NCBI RefSeq assembly: GCF_029894125.1
Contig: NZ_JARXYZ010000039.1
Location: 1-64,000 of the forward strand
Source: Kitasatospora sp. MAA19
GTDB lineage: Bacteria; Actinomycetota; Actinomycetes; Streptomycetales; Streptomycetaceae
Direction: 5' to 3'
DNA length: 64,000 nt
Shown piece after piece: positions 1 to 8,992 of the stretch. The notes beneath the pieces were generated by a model, which was not told the origin of the DNA, did not search any database, and worked only from the letters and a program-made list of their open reading frames with translations. Position 1 is the first letter of the stretch, and each line of letters begins with the position of its first letter. Both the position numbers and the translations under genes were made by a program.

Positions 1-250
1 AAAGGAATCTCCAACCCCAGAAGAATCTGAGGCCGGGGATGTCAACATATCTGGCGTTGACTTTTGGCACGCTGTTGAGTTCTCAAGGAACGGACACTTC
101 CTTCGGACCGCCTTCCAGCGGGCCCTCCGGGCGCTTCGTTCTTTCGTGTTTCCAGCTTATCAGATGTTTTCCGCTCCGTTTTCCGGAGTTTCATTTACCT
201 GATCGGCTTTCGCCTTTCGGCGCTCCCGAACTCTATCAGAGTTTCTCGGG
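1..250 (-). promoter_or_regulatory. rRNA operon leader and tandem promoters; 16S gene beyond the left edge
   Basis: Read on the minus strand, positions 61-95 carry the TTGAGAACTCAACAGCGTGC block, followed by GCCAAAAGTCAACGCCAGATATG (47-67). This matches the antitermination/processing leader that I recall lying ahead of 16S rRNA in streptomycetes and mycobacteria. Upstream are two similar promoter-like boxes about 75 bases apart, each with a GGAAAACGG element before TCTGATA: GATAGAGT at 230-237 and a TCTGATAAGCT box at 154-164. Neither has a clear TTGACA -35. The 16S gene should start roughly 100-150 bases left of position 1. The 39-548 reading frame here is not a gene. Confidence 0.75.
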
Positions 251-307
251 CCGTTTTCCGCGGTCCTTCTCGAATTCATATTCGAGGGCTTCCTGCGGGG
301 CCGTCCC

Positions 308-348
308 GTGGGGCAACCCGGAGAACATTACGCACCGGGCTGCCCCAC
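308..348 (-). terminator. Terminator of rnj
   Basis: A 14-base stem with one mismatch (308-321 with 335-348) and a 13-base loop lies just past the rnj stop. It separates rnj from the rRNA promoters. Confidence 0.6.
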
Positions 349-381
349 GTCAAACCAGCCGTGGACCGGCCGCCGGGGTGC

Positions 382-2067
382 TTAGACCTCGACGACGACC
401 GGCAGGATCATCGGCCGGCGGCGGTAGTTGTCCGCCACCCACTTGCCGATGGTCCGGCGGACCAGTTGCTGCACCTGACGGGGCTCCAGGACACCGTCGC
501 TCGCCGAGCGGTCCAGGGCCTCCTGGAGCCTGGCGGCGACCGGCGTGAACGCGCTGTCCTCGATGCCGGAGCCGCGCGCCTGGATGGTCGGGCTGCCCAC
601 GATCTTGCCGTTGGTCGAGTCGACCGCGACGAAGACCGAGATGAAGCCCTCCTCGCCGAGGATCCTGCGGTCCTTGAGCGAGGCCTCGGTGATGTCGCCG
701 ACCGAGGCGCCGTCCACGTAGACGTACCCGGCCTGGACCTTGCCGACGATCCGGGCGACGCCCTTCTCCAGGTCGACGCAGACGCCGTCCTCGGCGATGA
801 CCACGCGGTTGCGCGGAATGCCGGTGGCGATGCCCAGCTCGGCGGCGGCCCGCAGGTGGCGCCACTCGCCGTGGACCGGCATCAGGTTGCGCGGCTTGCA
901 GATGTTGAAGAAGTACAGCAGCTCGCCGGCCGAGGCGTGGCCGGAGACGTGCACCTTGGCGTTGCCCTTGTGCACGACCTTGGCGCCCCAGCGGGTGAGG
1001 CCGTTGATCACCCGGTAGACGGCGTTCTCGTTGCCCGGGATGAGCGAGGACGCCAGGACGACGGTGTCGCCCTCGACGATGCGGATCTGGTGGTCGCGGT
1101 TGGCCATCCGGGACAGCGCGGCCATCGGCTCGCCCTGCGAGCCGGTACAGATCAGCACGACCTCCTTGTCCGGCAGGTCGTCCAGCTGCTTGACGTCCAC
1201 GACCATGTTGCCGGGGACCTTCAGGTAGCCGAGGTCGCGGGCGATGCCCATGTTGCGGACCATCGAGCGGCCGACGAAGGCGACCTTGCGCTTGTACTCG
1301 TGCGCGGCGTCCAGCACCTGCTGGATGCGGTGCACGTGGCTGGCGAAGGAGGCGACGATGATGCGCTTGTCCGCGTTCGCGAAAACGTTTCGCAGCGCGG
1401 CCGAGATGTCGCGCTCGTGCGGGATGAAGCCGGGGACCTCGGCGTTGGTGGAGTCCACCAGCAGCAGGTCCATGCCCTCCTCGGCCAGCTTGGCGAAGGT
1501 CGGCAGGTCGGTGAGGCGGCCGTCGAGCGGCAACTGGTCCATCTTGAAGTCACCGGTGGCGACGACCATGCCGGCGGGCGTGCGCACGGCGACCGCGAGC
1601 GCGTCCGGGATGGAGTGGTTGACCGCGATGAACTCGCAGTCGAAGGGGCCGATGCGCTCGCGCTCGCCCTCCTTGACCTCCAGCACGTACGGCCGGATGC
1701 GGTGCTCGACGAGCTTGGCCTCGATCAGGGCGAGGGTCAGCTTGGAGCCGATCAGCGGGATGTCCGGGTTCTCCCGCAGGAGGAACGGGACGGCGCCGAT
1801 GTGGTCCTCGTGCCCGTGGGTGAGGACGATGCCGTCGATCTTGTCGAGGCGGTCCCGGATGTAGCTGAAGTCCGGGAGGATCAGGTCCACGCCGGGCTGC
1901 TCGTCCTCGGGGAAGAGGACGCCGCAGTCGACGATCAGAATGCGGTCCCCGAATTCGAGGACCGTCATGTTGCGGCCGATCTCGCCCAAGCCGCCGAGCG
2001 GAGTGATGCGGAGGGCGCCCTCCTTCAGGGCCGGGGGCGCGCCGAGTTCGGGATGCGGGTGGCTCAA
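382..2067 (-). CDS. rnj: Ribonuclease J
   Basis: Metallo-beta-lactamase/beta-CASP ribonuclease acting as both endonuclease and 5' exonuclease in mRNA decay and RNA maturation. The metal-binding motif HGHEDH is at residues 84-89, and the C-terminus PMILPVVVEV is typical of streptomycete RNase J. The start is TTG at 2067, six bases after a GAGGAG ribosome binding site (2074-2079). It gives 561 residues, the usual length, beginning MSHPHPELG. A longer frame reaching 2121 has no homologous N-terminus. It is last in a minus-strand series after dapA, with a 170-base gap. Confidence 0.95.
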   Translation of the reverse strand: MSHPHPELGAPPALKEGALRITPLGGLGEIGRNMTVLEFGDRILIVDCGVLFPEDEQPGVDLILPDFSYIRDRLDKIDGIVLTHGHEDHIGAVPFLLRENPDIPLIGSKLTLALIEAKLVEHRIRPYVLEVKEGERERIGPFDCEFIAVNHSIPDALAVAVRTPAGMVVATGDFKMDQLPLDGRLTDLPTFAKLAEEGMDLLLVDSTNAEVPGFIPHERDISAALRNVFANADKRIIVASFASHVHRIQQVLDAAHEYKRKVAFVGRSMVRNMGIARDLGYLKVPGNMVVDVKQLDDLPDKEVVLICTGSQGEPMAALSRMANRDHQIRIVEGDTVVLASSLIPGNENAVYRVINGLTRWGAKVVHKGNAKVHVSGHASAGELLYFFNICKPRNLMPVHGEWRHLRAAAELGIATGIPRNRVVIAEDGVCVDLEKGVARIVGKVQAGYVYVDGASVGDITEASLKDRRILGEEGFISVFVAVDSTNGKIVGSPTIQARGSGIEDSAFTPVAARLQEALDRSASDGVLEPRQVQQLVRRTIGKWVADNYRRRPMILPVVVEV

Positions 2068-2237
2068 AAGACTCTCCTCACGACGCACGCCACATGCCCG
2101 GGGTCCTCCCCCTGGAGACATATGGCGTGCGTACTCAGTGTCGTTTTCCTACCGGGTCTGTGCTCTCGCGCCTTCGATCCGGTCCAGCGGCGGGCCCGTG
2201 AGGGTCCGGCGAGCCGGGGCGCGCACGTCTTTGTCTG

Positions 2238-3137
2238 CTACAGGTGTACCCCGCCGGCGGCGAGATCCTTCGTCAATTGCGCGATCTCCTCGGGAGTCGC
2301 ACCGACCAGGGGCAGCCGCAGCGGACCGGCCGGCAGTCCCTGGAGCTCCAGGGCGGCCTTGGCCAGGATGACTCCCTGCGTGCGGAACATACCGCTGAAC
2401 ACCGGGAGCAGGCTCTGGTGGATCGCCGTGGCCTTGGCCACATCGCCGGCCAGGTAGGCCTCGATCATCGCACGCAGTTCACCGGCCACGACGTGTCCGA
2501 CGACGCTGACCACGCCGGCGGCGCCGACGGACAGCAGCGGCAGGTTCAGGATGTCGTCCCCGGAGTACCAGGCGAGGTCGGAGCGGGCGATGGCCCAGGC
2601 GGCGGCGCCGAGGTCGCCCTTGGCGTCCTTGTTGGCGACGATCCGCGGGTGCTCGCCGAGCCGGACCAGCGTCTCGTGGCTCAGCGCGACGCCGCTGCGG
2701 CCCGGGATGTCGTACAGCATGACCGGCAGCCCGGTGGCGTCGGCGATGTGCACGGTGTGCCGGTACAGGCCCTCCTGCGGGGGCTTGCTGTAGTACGGCG
2801 TGACGACCAGCAGGCCGTGGGCTCCGGCGGCCTCCGCCTGCCGGGCCAGTTCGGCGCTGTGGTGGGTGTCGTTGGTGCCGACGCCCGCCACCACGTGGGC
2901 GCGGTCCCCGACCGCCTCCACCACGGCGCGGACGAGCTGGGCCTTCTCGGCGTCGCTGGTGGTCGGGGACTCCCCGGTGGTGCCGTTGACGACGAGGCCG
3001 TCGTTGCCGGAGTCCACGAGGTGCGTGGCGAGGCGCTGGGCGCCGTCGAGGTCGAGTCCGCCGTCGGCGGTGAACGGGGTGACCATCGCGGTCAGGACCC
3101 GGCCGAACGGGGTCTGGGGGGTGGAGGTCGGAGCCAT
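2238..3137 (-). CDS. dapA: 4-hydroxy-tetrahydrodipicolinate synthase
   Basis: Condenses pyruvate with aspartate semialdehyde in the diaminopimelate/lysine pathway (cytosol). Visible are the NGTTGES substrate loop (51-57), Tyr142 in LYDIPGR, and the Schiff-base Lys170 in VANKDAKGD. I chose ATG at 3137 (MAPTSTPQ, 299 residues) because family members begin here. Only six or seven bases before this ATG is TAGCTT, a possible -10 box, and no ribosome binding site is visible, so the mRNA may be leaderless. dapB of the same pathway lies two genes upstream. Confidence 0.93.
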   Translation of the reverse strand: MAPTSTPQTPFGRVLTAMVTPFTADGGLDLDGAQRLATHLVDSGNDGLVVNGTTGESPTTSDAEKAQLVRAVVEAVGDRAHVVAGVGTNDTHHSAELARQAEAAGAHGLLVVTPYYSKPPQEGLYRHTVHIADATGLPVMLYDIPGRSGVALSHETLVRLGEHPRIVANKDAKGDLGAAAWAIARSDLAWYSGDDILNLPLLSVGAAGVVSVVGHVVAGELRAMIEAYLAGDVAKATAIHQSLLPVFSGMFRTQGVILAKAALELQGLPAGPLRLPLVGATPEEIAQLTKDLAAGGVHL

Positions 3138-3235
3138 GCGTCCAAAGCTACTCGTAGGCGGTGGGACGGTACCCATGCCGGTCCAGGGTTCGGACAGGGC
3201 ATGCGCGGTGAGCGGCGGAAACAGGCGGTGGGTGG

Positions 3236-3279
3236 GATCCCGGTGCTGCCCGCTCGGGGGTTCGGGCAGCACCGGAATC
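3236..3279 (-). terminator. Terminator downstream of thyX
   Basis: The 13-base arms at 3240-3252 and 3263-3275 pair perfectly, and the stem continues outward with one mismatch. It lies 84 bases past the thyX stop and 98 bases before the dapA start, so dapA probably has its own promoter. Confidence 0.6.
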
Positions 3280-3362
3280 CGTGTTCACGAATGTAGGGAG
3301 CGGCCAGAAAAGCCGCAATCCAGACATGCCCGACACTCGGTCCATATGCCTATCGTCCCAGG

Positions 3363-4094
3363 TCAGGGAGCGACCCGGCCGTGCTTCTCGAAGGCCGCAT
3401 GGGTGAGCGGCATGAGCCGCGCCCACTCCTGCTCCATCTGTTCGGCGACCATCTCGATCTCGCGCTGCGGGAAGGACGGCACCGCCGAGTTCTCTCGCTT
3501 GGTCCGCAGCGACAGGAAGTGCATCAGCGAGCGGGAGTTGCAGGTCGCGTACATCGAGGAGAACAGGCCGACCGGCAGCACCGCGCGGGCCACCTCGCGG
3601 GCCACGCCGGCCGCCAGCATCTCCTGGTAGCGCGCGTAGGCCTCGCGGTACGCGGCCTCCATCGCCTCGGTGGTGGTCTTGTGCTGCTCGGGGGTTCCGT
3701 CGACGAACTCGTAGCGGCCCGGGCGGCCCTGCTGGACGAGCTTGCGCTCCTCCGCCGGGACGTAGAAGACCGGCTGCAGCTCGCGGTAGCGGCCGGACTC
3801 CTCGTTGTAGGACCAGCCGCTGCGGTGCCGGTGGAACTCGCGGAACACGAAGATCGGCGCGCTGATGAAGAAGGTCATCGAGTTGTGCTCGAAGGGGGTG
3901 CCGTGCCGGTCCCGCATCAGGAAGTTGATCAGGCCCTTGGACTTCTCGGGGTCCTGCTGGACCGCCTCCAGGGACTGCTCCCCCGCGGTCGAGACGCGGG
4001 CCGCCCAGATGACGTCCGAGTCGGCGGCCGCGCTGCGGACCAGTTCCACGGTCACGTCGCTGCGGAAGCTGGGGGCCGTCGGTTCGTCGCTCAC
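3363..4094 (-). CDS. thyX: Flavin-dependent thymidylate synthase
   Basis: FAD-dependent methylation of dUMP to dTMP using methylene-tetrahydrofolate. The ThyX signature RHR-x3-S-x-NE-x-S-x-R is at residues 89-102 and RSLMHFLSLR lies nearer the C-terminus; 243 residues. The GTG start overlaps the TGA stop of the upstream membrane protein gene (GTGA, 4091-4094), with an AGGAG site overlapping that gene's last codons. This is strong evidence of translational coupling. Confidence 0.95.
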   Translation of the reverse strand: MSDEPTAPSFRSDVTVELVRSAAADSDVIWAARVSTAGEQSLEAVQQDPEKSKGLINFLMRDRHGTPFEHNSMTFFISAPIFVFREFHRHRSGWSYNEESGRYRELQPVFYVPAEERKLVQQGRPGRYEFVDGTPEQHKTTTEAMEAAYREAYARYQEMLAAGVAREVARAVLPVGLFSSMYATCNSRSLMHFLSLRTKRENSAVPSFPQREIEMVAEQMEQEWARLMPLTHAAFEKHGRVAP

Positions 4095-4549
4095 GCGTTA
4101 CTCCTTGCGGGTTCGGTGCTGTGCAGCTTGATGGCGTGCTGCATGGTCTTGCGGGCGCGCGGGGTGTCGCCGGCGTCGGCGTACGCCACCGCGAGGCGGA
4201 ACCAGACCCGCCAGTCGCCCGGCGCGGCCTCCGCCTCGCCCTGGCGGCGGGCGAACACCGCGTCGGCCGAGGCCCGGTCGATCCGCCCGCCGGTGGTGCG
4301 CTTGAGCTCGTCCACCGGCAGGCCGCCCTCGGCCTCCAGCTCCCGGGCGAGCTGCTCGCTGGCCCGGCCGAAGCGGACGGTCTGGCGCAGGAACCAGACG
4401 CCGATCACCGGGATGACGAAGGCGCAGAGGCCGATGCCGATGCCCAGCGGCTTGCCGGTGGCGACCAGCTGGACGCCCTCCCCGACACAGAGCAGGGCGA
4501 CCAGCAGCAGTACGCCGGACAGGACGAAGAAACCGGTACGGGACGTCAT
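4091..4549 (-). CDS. Small membrane protein with TPR-like tail
   Basis: 152 residues, with two hydrophobic segments near residues 7-28 and 36-53. The soluble C-terminal half (residues 105-140) has a helix pattern resembling a tetratricopeptide repeat (RLAVAYADAGDTPRARKTM). Proteins like this are conserved between dapB and thyX in streptomycetes, but I know no assigned function. The ATG is only seven bases after the dapB stop and the stop overlaps thyX, so it is an operon member. The TPR call is by eye. Confidence 0.8.
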   Translation of the reverse strand: MTSRTGFFVLSGVLLLVALLCVGEGVQLVATGKPLGIGIGLCAFVIPVIGVWFLRQTVRFGRASEQLARELEAEGGLPVDELKRTTGGRIDRASADAVFARRQGEAEAAPGDWRVWFRLAVAYADAGDTPRARKTMQHAIKLHSTEPARSNA

Positions 4550-4556
4550 GACGGGC

Positions 4557-5303
4557 TCACAGATCCAGGAAGTGTTCGAGGCCCAGGGTGAGGCCCGGCG
4601 TCTCGACGACCTTGCGCACGCCCAGCAGGATGCCCGGCATGAAGCTGCTGTGGTGCAGCGAGTCGTGCCGGATGGTGAGCGTCTCGCCGGTGTCGCCGAA
4701 CATCACCTGCTGGTGGGCGAGCAGCCCGCGCAGCCGGACGGCGTGCACCGGCACCCCGTCCACGTCGGCGCCGCGCGCGCCGGGCAGGCTGTGGGTGGTC
4801 GGGTCCTGCTGCGGCGGCCGGCCGGCCTCGGCGCGGGCGGCGGCGATCAGCTGCGCGGTGCGGGTGGCGGTGCCGCTGGGGGCGTCGGCCTTGCGGTCGT
4901 GGTGCAGCTCGACCACCTCGACCGACTCGAAGTACTTCGCCGCCGTCTGGGCGAACTTCATGCCGAGCACCGCGCCGATGGAGAAGTTCGGCGCGATCAG
5001 CAGGCCCAGCTCCGGGGCCTGGTCGAGCCAGCCGCGGACGGTGGCCAGCCGCTCGTCCGTCCAGCCGGTCGTGCCGGTGACCACGTGGATGCCGTGGTGC
5101 AGGCAGTAGTCGAGGTTGCCCATCACCGAGTCCGGGTGGGTGAGCTCGACGGCGACCTGGACACCGGCCGCGGTCAGCTCCTCCAGCGCGGACCCGCGGC
5201 CGAGGGTGGCGACCAGGTCGAGGTCCGGCGCGGCCTCGACGGCCTTGACCGCCTCGGAGCCGATCCGGCCGTTGGCTCCGATCACGGCGACACGCAGCGT
5301 CAT
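4557..5303 (-). CDS. dapB: 4-hydroxy-tetrahydrodipicolinate reductase
   Basis: NAD(P)H-dependent reduction that follows DapA in diaminopimelate synthesis. The Rossmann motif GANGRIG is at residues 9-15, the active-site motif is HHDRKADAPSGTA, and APNFSIG is the family loop. The start MTLRVAVIGA at 5303 gives 248 residues, and GAGAGGA lies upstream at loose spacing; an ATG 18 bases further upstream would add MRGHFT and is less likely. It begins 14 bases after the M16 peptidase gene ends. Confidence 0.94.
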   Translation of the reverse strand: MTLRVAVIGANGRIGSEAVKAVEAAPDLDLVATLGRGSALEELTAAGVQVAVELTHPDSVMGNLDYCLHHGIHVVTGTTGWTDERLATVRGWLDQAPELGLLIAPNFSIGAVLGMKFAQTAAKYFESVEVVELHHDRKADAPSGTATRTAQLIAAARAEAGRPPQQDPTTHSLPGARGADVDGVPVHAVRLRGLLAHQQVMFGDTGETLTIRHDSLHHSSFMPGILLGVRKVVETPGLTLGLEHFLDL

Positions 5304-5317
5304 AGTGAAATGTCCTC

Positions 5318-6670
5318 TCACACCAGCAGATCGACGAGCTTGGCGGCCCGCTTGTCGTTGACCGGGCCGATCAGCGCCAGCGACGGCCGGTACGCGCCCA
5401 GCACATCACGGGCCACCGCCTGGACGTCGTCCAGGGTCACGGCCGCGATCCGCGCCAGCATGTCGTCCACCGACAGGTGGTGCCCGTAGCTCAGCTCGGC
5501 CTTGCCGATCCGGTTCATCAGCGAACCGGTGTCCTCCATGCCCAGCACGGTGGAGCCGGAGATCTGGCCGATCGCCCGCTGCAGCTCCTCCTCGGTGATG
5601 CCCTCGGCGACCACCTTGGCCAGCTCCTCGCGGCAGATCCGCAGCACCTCCTCGACCCGCTTGGGCTGGCAGCCGGCGTAGATGCCGAACAGGCCGCTGT
5701 CCGCGTAGGACGAGGAGTACGAGTACACCGAGTACGCCAGGCCGCGCTTCTCCCGGACCTCCTGGAACAGCCGGGAGCTCATCCCGCCGCCGAGGGCCGC
5801 GTTGAGCACGCCCATCGCCCAGCGGCGCTCGTCGTGCCGCGGCACCCCGGGCAGACCCAGCACCAGGTGGGCCTGTTCGGTGGAGCGGTTGAGCACCTCG
5901 ACCCGGCCGGCCGTGCGCAGCGTCTTGACGCCGCGGCGGGCCTCGGCGGGGGCCGCGGTGGACTGGGCCAGCACCGGCGCGAAGGCCTGCTCGACCTGCT
6001 TGACCACCTTGCGGTGGTCGAGGTTGCCGGCGGCGGAGACGACCAGGTTCTCGGGCCGGTAGCGGCGGCGGTAGAAGCCGGCGATCTGGTCCCGGGTGAG
6101 CGCCTTGATGGTCTCCTGGGTGCCGAGGATCGGGCGGCCGAGCGGGCCGCTGCCGAAGATCACCTTGGCGAACAGGTCGTGCACCACGTCGCCCGGGTCG
6201 TCCTCGGCCATCGCCATCTCCTCGAGGATGACGCCGCGCTCGGAGTCGACGTCCTCGGAGCGGATCAGCGAGCCGGTGACCATGTCGCAGACCACGTCGA
6301 TGGCCAGCGGCAGGTCGGTGTCCAGGACCCGGGCGTAGTAGCAGGTGTTCTCCTTCGCGGTGAAGGCGTTCATCTCGCCGCCGACCGCGTCCAGGGCGGC
6401 CGAGATGTCCAGCGCGCTGCGCCGCTCGGTGCCCTTGAAGAGCAGGTGCTCCAGGTAGTGGGTGGCGCCGTTCAGCTGCGGGGTCTCGTCCCGCGAGCCG
6501 ACGCCGACCCAGATGCCGAAGGTCGCGGAGCGCACCGTCGGCAGGGTTTCGGTGACGACCCGAAGGCCGCCGGGGAGGACGGTGCGGCGCACCGTGCCGG
6601 CGCCGTCGGCGCCCTTGAGCAGGGTCCGGGTGGTGCCGGGGCGCTGCTTCGCCGCCGGGGCCTGAGCCAC
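5318..6670 (-). CDS. M16 family zinc metallopeptidase
   Basis: Pitrilysin/mitochondrial-processing-peptidase-like protein. The inverted zinc motif HYLEH is at residues 71-75, and the downstream glutamate region ERGVILEEMAMAEDD supplies the third ligand. I set the start at GTG 6670 (VAQAPAAKQ, 450 residues), preceded by GGAGG at eight bases; the longer frame to 6742 has no ribosome binding site. It follows pnp and precedes dapB, as in other streptomycetes. The physiological substrate is unknown. Confidence 0.9.
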   Translation of the reverse strand: MAQAPAAKQRPGTTRTLLKGADGAGTVRRTVLPGGLRVVTETLPTVRSATFGIWVGVGSRDETPQLNGATHYLEHLLFKGTERRSALDISAALDAVGGEMNAFTAKENTCYYARVLDTDLPLAIDVVCDMVTGSLIRSEDVDSERGVILEEMAMAEDDPGDVVHDLFAKVIFGSGPLGRPILGTQETIKALTRDQIAGFYRRRYRPENLVVSAAGNLDHRKVVKQVEQAFAPVLAQSTAAPAEARRGVKTLRTAGRVEVLNRSTEQAHLVLGLPGVPRHDERRWAMGVLNAALGGGMSSRLFQEVREKRGLAYSVYSYSSSYADSGLFGIYAGCQPKRVEEVLRICREELAKVVAEGITEEELQRAIGQISGSTVLGMEDTGSLMNRIGKAELSYGHHLSVDDMLARIAAVTLDDVQAVARDVLGAYRPSLALIGPVNDKRAAKLVDLLV

Positions 6671-6730
6671 GGGGGGTACCTCCAGAGGAAACGCGCGTGG
6701 GAACGCACGGACGAACGCGGGGCAACAGGG

Positions 6731-6764
6731 TGCGGCCCGCACGCCGGGAGGCGTACGGGCCGCA
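6731..6764 (-). terminator. Terminator of pnp
   Basis: Fifteen-base arms (6731-6745 and 6750-6764) with one mismatch and a four-base loop, 20 bases beyond the pnp stop. Confidence 0.65.
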
Positions 6765-6784
6765 AGGGGTCAGCTAGCGGCGCT

Positions 6785-8992
6785 TCACTCGGAAGCGGCC
6801 TCGCCGCCTTCCTCGCCCTCGACGACCGGGATCAGGGAGAGCTTGCCGCGCGGGTCGATCTCGGCGATCTCGACCTGGACCTTGGCGCCGACACCGAGGA
6901 CGTCCTCGACGTTCTCGACGCGCTTGCCGCCGGCCAGCTTGCGGATCTGCGAGATGTGCAGCAGGCCGTCCTTGCCCGGCATGAGCGAGACGAACGCGCC
7001 GAACGTCGTGGTCTTGACCACGGTGCCCAGGTAGCGCTCGCCGACCTCCGGCATGGTCGGGTTGGCGATCTGGTTGATCGTGGTGCGGGCGGCCTCGGCG
7101 GCCGGTCCGTCGGCGGCACCGATGTAGATGGTGCCGTCGTCCTCGATCGTGATCTCGGCGCCGGTGTCCTCCTGGATCTGGTTGATCATCTTGCCCTTGG
7201 GGCCGATGACCTCGCCGATCTTGTCCACCGGGATCTTGATGGTGATGATGCGCGGCGCGTTCGGGGACATCTCGTCCGGGGAGTCGATGGCCTCGTTCAT
7301 CACGTCGAGGATGTGCAGGCGGGCGTCGCGGGCCTGCTTCAGCGCGGCGCCGAGCACCGACGCCGGGATGCCGTTGAGCTTGGTGTCCAGCTGCAGCGCG
7401 GTGATGAAGTTGCGGGTACCGGCGACCTTGAAGTCCATGTCGCCGTACGCGTCCTCGGCACCGAGGATGTCGGTCAGCGCGACGTAGTGGGTCTCACCGT
7501 CGACCTCCTGGGAGATCAGGCCCATGGCGATACCGGCGACGGCGGCCTTCAGCGGCACACCGGCGTTCAGCAGCGACATGGTGGAGGCGCAGACCGAGCC
7601 CATCGAGGTGGAGCCGTTGGAGCCGAGCGCCTCGGAGACCTGGCGGATGGCGTACGGGAACTCCTCGCGGGAGGGCAGCACGGGGATGATCGCCCGCTCC
7701 GCCAGCGCGCCGTGGCCGATCTCGCGGCGCTTGGGCGCACCCACGCGGCCGGTCTCGCCGACCGAGTACGGCGGGAAGTTGTAGTTGTGCATGTAGCGGC
7801 GACGCGTCTCCGGGGAGAGCGTGTCCAGCTGCTGCTCCATGCGCAGCATGTTCAGGGTGGTGACGCCCAGGATCTGGGTCTCGCCACGCTCGAACAGGGC
7901 CGAGCCGTGAACGCGCGGGATGGCCTCGACCTCGGCGGCCAGGGTGCGGATGTCGGTGACACCGCGGCCGTCGATGCGGACCTTGTCCTTGATGACGCGC
8001 TCGCGGACGATCTTCTTGGTCAGCGCGTTGTAGGCGGCGCTGATCTCCTTCTCGCGGCCCTCGAACTCGGGGAGCAGCTTCTCCGCGGCCAGCGCCTTGA
8101 CGCGGTCCAGCTCGTTGTTGCGCTCCTGCTTGCCCGGGATGGTGAGGGCCTGCGCGAGCTCGTCCTTGACGGCGGCGGTCAGCGCGGCGAGCACGTCGTC
8201 CTGGTAGTCCAGGAAGACCGGGAACTCGCCGGTCGGCTTGGCGGCCTGGGCGGCGAGCTGGGCCTGGGCGGCGCACAGCACCTTGATGAACGGCTTGGCG
8301 GCGTCCAGACCGGCGGCGACGACGTCCTCGGTCGGGGCCTCGGCGCCGTCGGCGACCAGCTTGATGGTCTTGTCGGTGGCCTCGGCCTCGACCATCATGA
8401 TCGCGACGTCGCCGTCCGGCAGGACGCGACCGGCGACGACCATGTCGAAGACGGCCGACTCCAGCTCGCTGTGGGTCGGGAAGGCCACCCACTGGCCCTT
8501 GATCAGCGCGACGCGGACGCCGCCGATCGGGCCGGAGAACGGCAGGCCGGCCAGCTGGGTGGACGCGGAGGCGGCGTTGATGGCCACCACGTCGTACAGG
8601 TGGTCGGGGTTGAGCGCCATCACGGTGCAGACGACCTGAACCTCGTTGCGCAGGCCCTTGACGAAGGACGGGCGCAGCGGGCGGTCGATCAGGCGGCAGG
8701 TGAGGATCGCGTCCTCGGAGGGCCGGCCCTCACGACGGAAGAACGAGCCGGGGATCCGGCCCGCGGCGTACATCCGCTCCTCGACGTCCACGGTCAGCGG
8801 GAAGAAGTCGAAGTGCTCCTTCGGCTGCTTGGACGCGCTGGTGGCCGACAGCACCATGGTGTCGTCGTCCAGGTAGGCCACGGCGGAGCCGGCGGCCTGA
8901 CGGGCCAGACGGCCGGTCTCGAAGCGGATGGTACGGGTGCCGAAGGAACCGTTGTCGATCACGGCCTCGGCGTAGAACACGTTCTCTTCCAC
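6785..8992 (-). CDS. pnp: Polynucleotide phosphorylase
   Basis: 3'-5' phosphorolytic exoribonuclease and polyadenylating enzyme, 735 residues. Two RNase PH-like domains are separated by a helical linker. A KH domain (around IGEVIGPKGKMINQIQ) and an S1 domain (GTVVKTTTFGAFVSL) follow at the C-terminus. The start is GTG at 8992 with AGAGGAG nine bases upstream. It follows rpsO across 456 bases that include a large hairpin, the classic arrangement for RNase III control of pnp. Confidence 0.96.
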   Translation of the reverse strand: MEENVFYAEAVIDNGSFGTRTIRFETGRLARQAAGSAVAYLDDDTMVLSATSASKQPKEHFDFFPLTVDVEERMYAAGRIPGSFFRREGRPSEDAILTCRLIDRPLRPSFVKGLRNEVQVVCTVMALNPDHLYDVVAINAASASTQLAGLPFSGPIGGVRVALIKGQWVAFPTHSELESAVFDMVVAGRVLPDGDVAIMMVEAEATDKTIKLVADGAEAPTEDVVAAGLDAAKPFIKVLCAAQAQLAAQAAKPTGEFPVFLDYQDDVLAALTAAVKDELAQALTIPGKQERNNELDRVKALAAEKLLPEFEGREKEISAAYNALTKKIVRERVIKDKVRIDGRGVTDIRTLAAEVEAIPRVHGSALFERGETQILGVTTLNMLRMEQQLDTLSPETRRRYMHNYNFPPYSVGETGRVGAPKRREIGHGALAERAIIPVLPSREEFPYAIRQVSEALGSNGSTSMGSVCASTMSLLNAGVPLKAAVAGIAMGLISQEVDGETHYVALTDILGAEDAYGDMDFKVAGTRNFITALQLDTKLNGIPASVLGAALKQARDARLHILDVMNEAIDSPDEMSPNAPRIITIKIPVDKIGEVIGPKGKMINQIQEDTGAEITIEDDGTIYIGAADGPAAEAARTTINQIANPTMPEVGERYLGTVVKTTTFGAFVSLMPGKDGLLHISQIRKLAGGKRVENVEDVLGVGAKVQVEIAEIDPRGKLSLIPVVEGEEGGEAASE

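Noticed and set aside
361..2457. 698-codon plus-strand frame opposite rnj and dapA
   Set aside because: Shadow of two well-known genes in very GC-rich DNA; no ribosome binding site or homologous sequence.
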